A stretch of DNA of 64,000 nt from Bacteroidales bacterium (GTDB taxonomy: Bacteria > Bacteroidota > Bacteroidia > Bacteroidales > UBA932): assembly GCA_017428945.1 (NCBI GenBank), contig JAFRPW010000021.1, positions 1 to 64,000 of the forward strand. The letters run 5' to 3'. A program made the translations under genes and the position numbers. Positions 7,347 to 14,315 of this stretch are shown here, piece after piece. Numbering within the stretch: the first letter of the stretch is position 1; every line of letters begins with the position of its first letter. The notes under the pieces were generated by a model, which saw only the letters and a list, made by a program, of their open reading frames with translations, had not been told where the DNA came from and ran no database searches.

Positions 7347-7841
7347 ATGGAAGTAATACAGAGTTTTACAATTGACCATACGCATCTGAAGCCGGGTATT
7401 TATGTGTCCCGGAAGGACAGGGGATTCACTACATTCGATCTCAGGATTACGGAGCCCAACAGGGAACCGGCCGTGGCGCCTGCGGCCATTCACAGCATAG
7501 AGCACCTCATGGCCACATGGTTCCGTAACAGTGAGGCCAAGGACGATGTGGTCTACGTGGGCCCCATGGGCTGCCTCACCGGAATGTACATCGTCATGAC
7601 GGGGGAGTACACCGTCCAGGACATGCGCCGCCTCACCATGGAATGCCTCCGCTGGATTCTCACCCAGACGGAGGTTCCGGCAACCACTCCGGAGGCCTGC
7701 GGCAACTATCTTCTCCACGACCTCCCCATGTGCAAATGGGAATGCGCCCGCTACCTGGACCGTCTGGAAAACCACTTCCACTCAGAGTACACCATGCTCA
7801 AGGTCACCCTTGACGACGGCCGCGTCTTTGCCGATGCATAA
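7347..7841 (+). CDS. luxS: S-ribosylhomocysteine lyase LuxS
   Basis: A 164-aa protein that splits S-ribosylhomocysteine to homocysteine and DPD (the AI-2 precursor) in the activated methyl cycle. Zinc-ligand motif HSIEHL and the GPMGC segment with the conserved Cys are present, and the length is typical. The start at 7347 (MEVIQSF) was chosen over an upstream in-frame TTG because the -7 box at 7321-7328 would otherwise lie inside the coding sequence. The stop is followed within 20 bp by the next gene, which has its own promoter box. Confidence 0.93.
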   Translation: MEVIQSFTIDHTHLKPGIYVSRKDRGFTTFDLRITEPNREPAVAPAAIHSIEHLMATWFRNSEAKDDVVYVGPMGCLTGMYIVMTGEYTVQDMRRLTMECLRWILTQTEVPATTPEACGNYLLHDLPMCKWECARYLDRLENHFHSEYTMLKVTLDDGRVFADA

Positions 7842-7849
7842 AAAGTGAG

Positions 7850-7857
7850 TATCTTTG
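7850..7857 (+). promoter_or_regulatory. -7 box TATCTTTG, 5 nt before the HprK-like gene
   Basis: TATCTTTG ends 5 nt before the ATG at 7863, predicting a leaderless transcript. Confidence 0.55.
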
Positions 7858-7862
7858 TACCC

Positions 7863-8933
7863 ATGGAAAGTAAACTATTCTGCATTGCAGGACATATTAT
7901 AAAGGTAGTCCTTGAAAGCCCCTGGGCGTTCAAGAAACTTACCACTGAGCAGGAGGCCCTGGTTGCAAGGCTGGCGGCAGGGGAGGACGCCGGAGTGGAG
8001 TCCGTGCCTGCAGACCGCCAGGAGCAGCTGGCCCTGAACGATGCCATCATGGGCAAGACCGCCATGACAAAGGAACTCTGGGAAACCATGAACCAGCAGG
8101 AGAAGGACAGCTTCCGCCATACGCTGGACTTCCTTCAGTACGCCCCGTTCGAGGTCCCTTCCGGAACCCCGCTTTTCACTCTCACGGTCCACGCAGACCC
8201 GTACGACGACAGTTCCCGCGCCGCCTGGAAACAGGTTGTTGCCGTAGACAACGTGCTCCCGTACTACTATGGATATGAGTTTGAGGGGGATACCATCTAC
8301 GAGTATTTCCCCGCTCCCGGCATCAAGGCAGGAGTCTTTGTGCAGAATGCCAGTGCCACGCAGGGCCACTATTACCCTTGCAAGGGCGTCGGCTCCGTCA
8401 CCACCCTCATGCAGGTGAACACGTCCCTCATGATCCAGTTCACCTTTGCCACGGCATTCCATTCCACCGTCCTTCTTCATGCATCGGTAACCCGACATGA
8501 GGGCATGGCAAACCTGTTCTTTGGCGTTAGCGGCACCGGCAAGAGCACCCACAGCCGCCTCTGGCACCAGTACGTCCCTGGCAGCGATCTCATGAACGAT
8601 GACAACCCTGTTATCCGCATCGTCGACGGCCGGGCCGTAGTCTTCGGCACCCCCTGGAGCGGAAAAACCCTTTGCTACCGCAATGTCCAGGCCCCAATCC
8701 GCGCCCTGGTACGCCTGGAGCAGGACCCTCAGAACAGGATTGAGCGTCTTCACAGCCTCCAGGCCTATGCCAGCGTCCTTGCCGCATGCTCTTCCATCCG
8801 CTGGAACCACACTGTCATGGACGCCATCGTCCCCACCGTGGAAGCCCTGGCCATGACCGTTCCCTGTTTCCGCCTCCGCTGCCACCCGGACCAGGAGGCC
8901 GTAGAACTCTGTAAAAATACAATTGAATCATGA
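7863..8933 (+). CDS. HprK/PEP-carboxykinase-like P-loop protein
   Basis: A 356-aa protein. The C-terminal half has an HLLHAS-type segment (TVLLHASVTRHEG), a P-loop (FFGVSGTGKSTHSRLW), an acidic NDDNPVI loop and GTPWSGK. These recall HPr kinase and ATP-dependent PEP carboxykinase folds, as found in HprK-related proteins of Bacteroidota. The N-terminal ~180 residues are not recognised. The start at 7863 (MESKLF) is set by the promoter box 5 nt upstream. It overlaps rpiB by 4 bp (ATGA), so it is co-translated with rpiB and truB. The substrate is unknown, and Bacteroidota often lack a classical PTS. Call by fold only. Confidence 0.65.
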   Translation: MESKLFCIAGHIIKVVLESPWAFKKLTTEQEALVARLAAGEDAGVESVPADRQEQLALNDAIMGKTAMTKELWETMNQQEKDSFRHTLDFLQYAPFEVPSGTPLFTLTVHADPYDDSSRAAWKQVVAVDNVLPYYYGYEFEGDTIYEYFPAPGIKAGVFVQNASATQGHYYPCKGVGSVTTLMQVNTSLMIQFTFATAFHSTVLLHASVTRHEGMANLFFGVSGTGKSTHSRLWHQYVPGSDLMNDDNPVIRIVDGRAVVFGTPWSGKTLCYRNVQAPIRALVRLEQDPQNRIERLHSLQAYASVLAACSSIRWNHTVMDAIVPTVEALAMTVPCFRLRCHPDQEAVELCKNTIES

Positions 8934-9361
8934 AAATAGGTATCTGCAACGACCACGCCGGCACCGAGTACAAGTTCAAGCTCGTCAAGATGCTGGAAAA
9001 AAGAGGAATCGAAGTCGTAAATTTTGGCACTGACTCAGAAGCCAGCGTAGACTATCCGGACTATGCCCATGCCCTGGCAAACGCCGTGGAAAAGCATGAG
9101 GTAGACCTTGGCATTGCCCTCTGCGGCACCGGAAACGGCATGGCCATAACCCTGAACAAGCATCAGGGCATCCGCGCCGGACTGGCCTGGGGAACCGCCA
9201 TCGGCCACCTCGTAGCCCAGCACAACAACGCCAACGTGCTTGTTCTTCCGGCCCGGTTCATCAGCTACCGCCTGGCATCGGCAATTGTGCTCGAATGGCT
9301 GGACACCCCCTTCGAGGGCGGCCGTCACCAGGCCCGCATAGACAAGATGCCCTGCAGATGA
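8930..9361 (+). CDS. rpiB: Ribose-5-phosphate isomerase B
   Basis: A 143-aa RpiB/LacA-family sugar-phosphate isomerase that interconverts ribose-5-P and ribulose-5-P in the pentose phosphate pathway. It has the N-terminal ICNDHAG, DYPDYA, and the active-site ALCGTGNGM with the catalytic Cys and the phosphate-binding loop. The length is normal for the family. It overlaps the previous gene by 4 bp and truB by 4 bp, so translation is probably coupled. Confidence 0.92.
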   Translation: MKIGICNDHAGTEYKFKLVKMLEKRGIEVVNFGTDSEASVDYPDYAHALANAVEKHEVDLGIALCGTGNGMAITLNKHQGIRAGLAWGTAIGHLVAQHNNANVLVLPARFISYRLASAIVLEWLDTPFEGGRHQARIDKMPCR

Positions 9362-10299
9362 GCCTTTCCCGTGACATCGCCGATTACCCGGAAGGCATAG
9401 TCCTCCCGGTGGACAAGCCGTACAGGTGGACATCGGCCGATGTAATCCGCAAGCTCAAGTACGCCGCAATAAAGCACTTCGGGAAGAAGAACCTGAAGGT
9501 GGGGCATGCCGGCACCCTGGACCCTCTGGCAACGGGGGTGCTTCTGGTATGCATCGGAAACGCCTGCAAACGTGCCCAGGAGCTCCAGGACCACGACAAG
9601 GAGTACATCGCCACCATCCGCTTCGGCGCCACCACACCTTCCTATGACTTGGAAAAGGAACCGGACCGCACCTTCCCGTACGGCCACATAACTGCCGATG
9701 CCATCCGCTCCGTCCTCCCGCAGTTCCTTGGCGAGCAGGAGCAGATAGCCCCCCTTTTCAGCGCCAAGAGCGTCGACGGCGTCCGTGCCTACGAACTTGC
9801 CCGCAAGCTATACCGTAGTAATAACGTCATTCCCGGCCCTACCGGGAATCTCTCCGCCCTTGACTCCGCCGCCCTGGAAACCCTCCACCGCAGCAGGATA
9901 GTCATTTCAGAACTGGAATTGCTGGAGTTCAGAGCTATGGTTGTTCCGGAGAAGAGTGACTCCCCGGAAACTGTGGCCACCCTCGGCCCCATAAGAGGGA
10001 GGGGCCCAAAGCTTGCTTTGGGAGGGGTCGACGCAGTCGACGTTTCAGGGGAGTCACTCTCCTCCGGAACCCCATCGTCAAGAATAAATGTGGCAGATAC
10101 ATCGGCCCTGGGACTGCCTGAGGCCGTTGTCAGAATTGCCTGCAGCAAAGGCACATACATCAGGGCATTTGCCCGTGATCTGGGAGAGGCCCTGGGTTCC
10201 GGCGCGCACCTTGCCGGACTTGTCCGTTCCCGCTCCGGCAGCTACTCCGTCTCAGATGCCCTTACCCTTGACCAGGCCCTTGTCCTACTTGCGCCCTAG
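9358..10299 (+). CDS. truB: tRNA pseudouridine-55 synthase with two in-frame repeat insertions
   Basis: A 313-aa enzyme that makes pseudouridine 55 in tRNA. The catalytic-Asp motif HAGTLDPLATG is present, followed by KEY, and the C-terminal CSKGTYIRAFARDLG and GAHL. The start at 9358 (ATGA overlap with rpiB) gives MSLSRDIADYPEG. The protein is clearly longer than usual for Bacteroidota TruB because of two palindromic DNA insertions in frame: a 28-bp hairpin (9825-9852, coding about NVIPGPTGNLS) and a 128-bp terminal-inverted-repeat element (9943-10070, about 43 residues). Both fall between the core motifs, so activity is probably kept. It is convergent with gltX, with a 15-bp overlap. Confidence 0.92.
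   Translation: MSLSRDIADYPEGIVLPVDKPYRWTSADVIRKLKYAAIKHFGKKNLKVGHAGTLDPLATGVLLVCIGNACKRAQELQDHDKEYIATIRFGATTPSYDLEKEPDRTFPYGHITADAIRSVLPQFLGEQEQIAPLFSAKSVDGVRAYELARKLYRSNNVIPGPTGNLSALDSAALETLHRSRIVISELELLEFRAMVVPEKSDSPETVATLGPIRGRGPKLALGGVDAVDVSGESLSSGTPSSRINVADTSALGLPEAVVRIACSKGTYIRAFARDLGEALGSGAHLAGLVRSRSGSYSVSDALTLDQALVLLAP
9825..9852. repeat. 28-bp palindrome GTCATTCCCG family, copy 1 (inside truB)
   Basis: CGTC + ATTCCCGG (stem) + CCCTA loop + CCGGGAAT + CTC. Two more copies lie at 27357-27386 (inside rsmH) and 30620-30647 (between miaB and glpK). All share the flanks CGTC and CTC and a 5-nt loop. Stem differences are compensated on both sides. Confidence 0.75.
9943..10070. mobile_element. 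128-bp MITE-like element with 23-bp terminal inverted repeats, inside truB
   Basis: The left end (9943-9965, GTTCCGGAGAAGAGTGACTC...) and right end (10048-10070) are inverted repeats with one mismatch in 23 bp. Inside are further palindromes, such as CCCAAAGC-TT-GCTTTGGG and two GTCGAC sites. The element lies wholly inside truB and stays open in the truB frame. No other copy was seen in this window. No target-site duplication was obvious. Confidence 0.7.
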
Positions 10300-11955
10300 C
10301 TTCTCTGCCACGTATGTCATGCGGCGGGCAAACTCCCTGCGGCCGATGAAGGAGATGATGGCCGCTATGCCAAGGCCGCTGGCGGAACCGGTGAGAGCAA
10401 GGCGGAGACTGTTCATGACCTTTCCCATGGGGTACTCACGCATCTTGATGTACTCTACCATGGCGGTCTCAAGGGGTTCGGGCTCTATTGAGCCGCGGTA
10501 GACGTCAAGGTCGTCAAAGCCGAACTCCGCGCCGGTGATGTACTGGCACACCTCGAAGCAGTTCTCGTAGTGCTCTTCCTTCCAGAACTTGTCCACGTCT
10601 TTCTGGACGAACTCCGTGGGAGCGGTAAAAAGATGCCATGCTATGTCCCAGAAATCGGCCACGAAGGTTGCCCTTTCGCGGATGAGCTCCACCACGGCCT
10701 CTACGTATTCACGGGTGAAGATATGGTTCTGGAAGTCGGCTCCGAAGCCTTCGAAGCTGGCGCCTGCCGTGAGTGCATTGCAGGGGCAGTCAACTACTTT
10801 GATGTCGTGGCTCTCCAGTACGGGGATGAAGAGATCCGTGAGTTCCTCTTTGCTCTTTAGACGGAGATACTCCTTGTTGTACCACTTGGCCTTGTCCGGG
10901 TTGAACTTGGCTCCGGCCTTCTGAACCTTGTCCAGGGAGAATGCCTGAACCAGCTCCGGGAGAGTGAACATTTCCCGGTCGTCACCGGGGTTCCAGCCCA
11001 GCATGGCAAGCATGTTCACGAATGCCTCGGGGAAGTAGCCGTCCTCACGGTAGCCGCGGGAGAGCTCTCCGGTTTCCGGATTCTGCCAGCGCAGAGGGAA
11101 TACCGGGAATCCCAGTTTGTCTCCGTCGCGCTTTGAGAGCTTTCCGTTGCCGACGGGCTTCAGGAGCAGGGAAAGGTGGGCGAAGCGGGGCATGGTATCT
11201 GTCCAGCCAAATGCTTCATACAGAAGGTAATGCAGGGGAAGGGAGGGAAGCCATTCCTCTCCGCGGATGACCTCGGAGATATCCATGAGGTGGTCGTCCA
11301 CTATGTTTGCGAGGTGGTATGTGGGGAGTTCATCGGCCCTTTTCCAGAGCACTTTGTCGTCCAGTGTGTCCGTGTTCACTTCCACGTGGCCGCGGATGAG
11401 GTCGTCCATTTTCACGGTGCGGTTTTCCGGCATCTTGAAACGGATGGTCCAGTCCGATGTTTCCTCCAGGAGGCGCTTCACCTCTTCTTCCGGGAGGGTG
11501 AGGGAGTTACGGAGAGAACCGCGGGAGGCTGCATTGTACATGAAGGTCTGGCCCTGGGACTCCGCCTCCGTGCGGCGGGCGGTGAGCTCATCGGCACTGT
11601 CAAATGCATAATATGCCCAGCCGTCCTGTACCAGCTGCTCCGCGTACTTGCGGTAGATGGGCTTTCTCTGACTCTGGCGGTATGGTGCATGGGGATGCTT
11701 TGCCGATGCTTCCTCCACCACTTTGCCGTTCTCCACGCCCTCGTCCGGGACGATGCCGCACCACTGAAGGGCCTCAAGGATATACTGTTCCGCACCGGGA
11801 ACAAACCTGTGGGAGTCCGTATCTTCGATGCGGATTATGAAATCTCCGCCTTTCTGCTTTGCATACAGATAATTGTACAGTGCAGTACGTACGCCGCCCA
11901 TGTGCAGCGGACCGGTGGGTGAAGGTGCAAACCTTACGCGAGTTCTTCTTTCCAT
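10285..11955 (-). CDS. gltX: Glutamyl-tRNA synthetase
   Basis: A 556-aa class I aminoacyl-tRNA synthetase that charges tRNA-Glu. The N-terminal RVRFAPSPTGPLHMGG holds the HIGH-type motif and KLSKRDGD is the KMSKS-type loop; IIRIEDTD is also typical. The length is a little greater than the usual ~500 aa, in line with Bacteroidota homologues. A -7 box (11974-11981) lies 18 nt before its ATG. It is convergent with truB (15-bp overlap) and lies just downstream of the RAYT-like gene. Confidence 0.95.
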   Translation of the reverse strand: MERRTRVRFAPSPTGPLHMGGVRTALYNYLYAKQKGGDFIIRIEDTDSHRFVPGAEQYILEALQWCGIVPDEGVENGKVVEEASAKHPHAPYRQSQRKPIYRKYAEQLVQDGWAYYAFDSADELTARRTEAESQGQTFMYNAASRGSLRNSLTLPEEEVKRLLEETSDWTIRFKMPENRTVKMDDLIRGHVEVNTDTLDDKVLWKRADELPTYHLANIVDDHLMDISEVIRGEEWLPSLPLHYLLYEAFGWTDTMPRFAHLSLLLKPVGNGKLSKRDGDKLGFPVFPLRWQNPETGELSRGYREDGYFPEAFVNMLAMLGWNPGDDREMFTLPELVQAFSLDKVQKAGAKFNPDKAKWYNKEYLRLKSKEELTDLFIPVLESHDIKVVDCPCNALTAGASFEGFGADFQNHIFTREYVEAVVELIRERATFVADFWDIAWHLFTAPTEFVQKDVDKFWKEEHYENCFEVCQYITGAEFGFDDLDVYRGSIEPEPLETAMVEYIKMREYPMGKVMNSLRLALTGSASGLGIAAIISFIGRREFARRMTYVAEKLGRK

Positions 11956-11973
11956 AAGTCTTGAAATAACTTA

Positions 11974-11981
11974 CAAATATA
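11974..11981 (-). promoter_or_regulatory. -7 box TATATTTG of gltX
   Basis: TATATTTG on the minus strand lies 18 nt before the gltX ATG, in the short gap after the RAYT-like gene. Confidence 0.5.
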
Positions 11982-11988
11982 AGCATTT

Positions 11989-12906
11989 TCACCGACAAAG
12001 AAGCTGTTTTACCTTCTCAGGTGCAATTGTGAGCACACGGGCAAGCTGTGAGACAGTTGTTCTCATGGTTCTGTATATATATGGAAGTATGGTGCATCTT
12101 TGCAGCATGGACGTATCCTTGAGGGGCGTTTGGAACCATTTCATACATATCTCGGAGATGCTTTTGTAAAGCTCGGAGTCAGATTTCATCTCCCTTGGTG
12201 CATCTATCAGATCCTCCTGCATCTTGGCGGAATTCAGGCCTCCCACCGTTCTGAGCCAGAAGGCCTGGTCATGTTCAAAAGCCTGTTCCAGGTACTCCCA
12301 GTCGCAGAAACTGCGGGGAATAAGGCGGTCTTCATTATCCAGAAGCCACGGGACGTCTGCGAGCTTCCTTCCCGTGTGCATGATATCCATGGCCTCCCGC
12401 CTTGTGAGGGACGATACCGGAACCGCCCCCGCCGGTATCCTGTTGTTGAACATGGCGCCATATCCTGACCATGGGTATGTACTTACCTGGCACTTGTTGT
12501 CAATTGCATTCCTTGGGATATACGCAAGGGCGTTGCGAATGTGTGAATTGGTCTCCATTGGAATGGCATGGGACCCTGTCCTGTCAAGGAAGTTCCTTTC
12601 ACCGTACTTGTGACGCAGCCACATGGAATATATCCTTTTCACCTCCTTTCCGAATTTCTCCGCCCGGCCTCGGTCCGTGGCAAGTACTGCCGAGTGGCAG
12701 TGATTGGAAACCACGGCATGGATCACTATTATCACATTCTCTTTCCATGCCGCCACACACATGATCTTGACCATGGCGTCGTAGTCATCGTCGTCACGGC
12801 ACAGGACGGCGGTGTCCTTGCCCTCAAGGCTCATGTGGAAGGGATAAACGGTGCGGAGCTCACCATCCGGCAATTTTCGCGTAACATAACGTATCATAAG
12901 CAACAT
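11989..12906 (-). CDS. IS200-like Y1 transposase, REP-associated (RAYT-like)
   Basis: About 305 aa. The N-terminal half has the Y1/HUH single-strand transposase pattern: an HAVVSNHCHSAV segment (HxH metal site, about residues 69-71), a likely catalytic Tyr in KRIYSMWLRHKYGERN, and ALAYIPRNAIDN...YPWSGYGAMF. The last matches the YIHxNPVxxG...YPWSSY region of REP-associated transposases. The C-terminus (TTVSQLARVLTIAPEKVKQLL) looks like a helix-turn-helix. A start at 12906 or 12897 was chosen because a TATCTTTG box lies at 12938-12945; an upstream ATG at 12996 would read through a repeat hairpin. A 97-bp double-hairpin repeat lies 59 bp upstream. No inverted-repeat ends flank the gene as in a simple IS, so it looks like a domesticated single-copy gene. 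Confidence 0.75.
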   Translation of the reverse strand: MLLMIRYVTRKLPDGELRTVYPFHMSLEGKDTAVLCRDDDDYDAMVKIMCVAAWKENVIIVIHAVVSNHCHSAVLATDRGRAEKFGKEVKRIYSMWLRHKYGERNFLDRTGSHAIPMETNSHIRNALAYIPRNAIDNKCQVSTYPWSGYGAMFNNRIPAGAVPVSSLTRREAMDIMHTGRKLADVPWLLDNEDRLIPRSFCDWEYLEQAFEHDQAFWLRTVGGLNSAKMQEDLIDAPREMKSDSELYKSISEICMKWFQTPLKDTSMLQRCTILPYIYRTMRTTVSQLARVLTIAPEKVKQLLCR

Positions 12907-12937
12907 TGTTTTACTTATGACCGTCTCTATCTCACAG

Positions 12938-12945
12938 CAAAGATA
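12938..12945 (-). promoter_or_regulatory. -7 box TATCTTTG of the RAYT-like gene
   Basis: TATCTTTG on the minus strand lies between the double-hairpin repeat and the gene, 31 nt before the ATG at 12906. It supports the shorter protein start. Confidence 0.55.
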
Positions 12946-12965
12946 GCAAATCCGCTGCTTAAAAT

Positions 12966-13062
12966 GTAAAAGGTTCGGAAAAAATGACCGAACCATTCAC
13001 GCAAAATGGCGCTACGGAGCGTATAATGTAAAAGGTTCGGCATAAAAAACCGAACCTTTCAC
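12966..13062. repeat. 97-bp double-hairpin repeat, copy B (REPIN-like, next to RAYT)
   Basis: Hairpins at 12966-13000 and 13028-13062 are separated by a 27-nt spacer. Arms are GTAAAAGGTTCGG and its inverse, with 9-nt loops AAAAAATGA and CATAAAAAA. These are the reverse complements of the loops of copy A, and the spacer matches copy A inverted (22 of 27 by eye). The copy therefore sits in the opposite orientation. It lies between ftsZ (stop 13083) and the RAYT-like gene. Confidence 0.85.
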
Positions 13063-13082
13063 AAATAAATAGGGTTAATAGG

Positions 13083-14312
13083 TTAATGAGACCTGCGGAT
13101 AGCAGGGGTAATCTCAAGGTCTGAACGGCGCTCGCCGGGTTCTACGCAGAGGACGGGCTTGACGTCGCTGGCAAAGTTGAACTTGCGGGCATTGTCAGAG
13201 TTGTTGTAGCCAATCTTGATGGTTTCTGCGCCGCCGGGGATGGATACTTCGGAACCGTGGTCGGAGAGATCCCACTGGAAGCCCTCGTCAATGATCACAA
13301 GGTTGCCAAGGTCCTTGTTCAGGCCAAGGCCGCCAAGATCCATGTCAAAGCCGGTCACGATGGCCGTGATGCGGATCTTATCGCCAAAATCTGGGTCACG
13401 GTCCCAGATGATGCCCTTCTTGAAGTGGTTGGCATCGCCGGTGTACTCGGAAATCATGTCGTCTATCTTCTCAAGGTCGCTCATCTTGGCGCCGCGCTCG
13501 TTGTCGCCGGTGGTGATGTTGATGAGGACGTTCTTTGCGGTCTTGAGGTCGAAGTCGTTAAGGAGCGGGCTCTCGAATGCACCTTTCACAGCATCCTGGA
13601 GGCGGTCAGGGCCGGTGCCCTCGCCGCTGCCCATAAGGGCCATGCCGGAGTTTCTCATCATCTTGCACACGTCCTGGAAGTCCACGTTGATGTAACCGGG
13701 GCAGCTTATCACCTCAATTATGCCGCGAACAGCGGTGGCAAGGACCTCATCGGCCTTGGGGAAGGCTTCCTGGATAAGAGTGTCGCCAAAGAACTGGTAC
13801 AGTTTCTCGTTATTGATGATGAGCAGGGAGTCCACGTTCTTTTCCAGCTCGTGGATGCCGTCAACGGCCTTGGACTGGCTCTCGTTGCCCTCGTTCTTGA
13901 AGGGGATGGTGACAACGGCGACGGTGAGTATGCCGCGTTCCTTTGCCATCTTGGCAATGACGGGGGATGCGCCAGTGCCCGTGCCGCCGCCCATTCCGGC
14001 GGTGATGAACAGCATCTGGGTGCCGCAGTCAAGCACCTTGGCGGCAATCTCGTCCTGTGATTCCAGGGCGGCGTTGCGTCCGGCGGTGGGGTCCGTTCCG
14101 GCGCCAAGGCCGTTGGTTCCCATCTGAATCTTCACTGGCACTTCGCTGGTCTGCAGGGCCTGGGCGTCGGTGTTGCACACTACGAAGCTGCAGCCCTTGA
14201 TATTCTGCCTGTACATGTAGTTCACAGCGTTGCAGCCACCGCCGCCTACGCCGATAACCTTAATAATGGAATTCTCGGGATTCCAGCCTTCGGGGGTAAT
14301 CAAATCTATCAT
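13083..14312 (-). CDS. ftsZ: Cell division protein FtsZ
   Basis: A 409-aa tubulin-like GTPase that forms the Z ring. GGGGCNAVNYM at the N-terminus, the tubulin signature GGGTGTGASP (T4 loop) and NVDFQDVCKMM (T7 region) are all intact. The C-terminal linker is short, and the protein ends ITPAIRRSH, a plausible conserved C-terminal peptide for FtsA contact. It is the last gene of the dcw cluster, 3 bp after ftsA. The 97-bp repeat copy B follows its stop. Confidence 0.97.
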   Translation of the reverse strand: MIDLITPEGWNPENSIIKVIGVGGGGCNAVNYMYRQNIKGCSFVVCNTDAQALQTSEVPVKIQMGTNGLGAGTDPTAGRNAALESQDEIAAKVLDCGTQMLFITAGMGGGTGTGASPVIAKMAKERGILTVAVVTIPFKNEGNESQSKAVDGIHELEKNVDSLLIINNEKLYQFFGDTLIQEAFPKADEVLATAVRGIIEVISCPGYINVDFQDVCKMMRNSGMALMGSGEGTGPDRLQDAVKGAFESPLLNDFDLKTAKNVLINITTGDNERGAKMSDLEKIDDMISEYTGDANHFKKGIIWDRDPDFGDKIRITAIVTGFDMDLGGLGLNKDLGNLVIIDEGFQWDLSDHGSEVSIPGGAETIKIGYNNSDNARKFNFASDVKPVLCVEPGERRSDLEITPAIRRSH

Positions 14313-14315
14313 GGC

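Noticed and set aside
12907-12996. A longer start for the RAYT-like gene at an ATG at 12996
   Set aside because: It would read through one hairpin of the 97-bp repeat and through the TATCTTTG promoter box, and the extra residues do not resemble the family.
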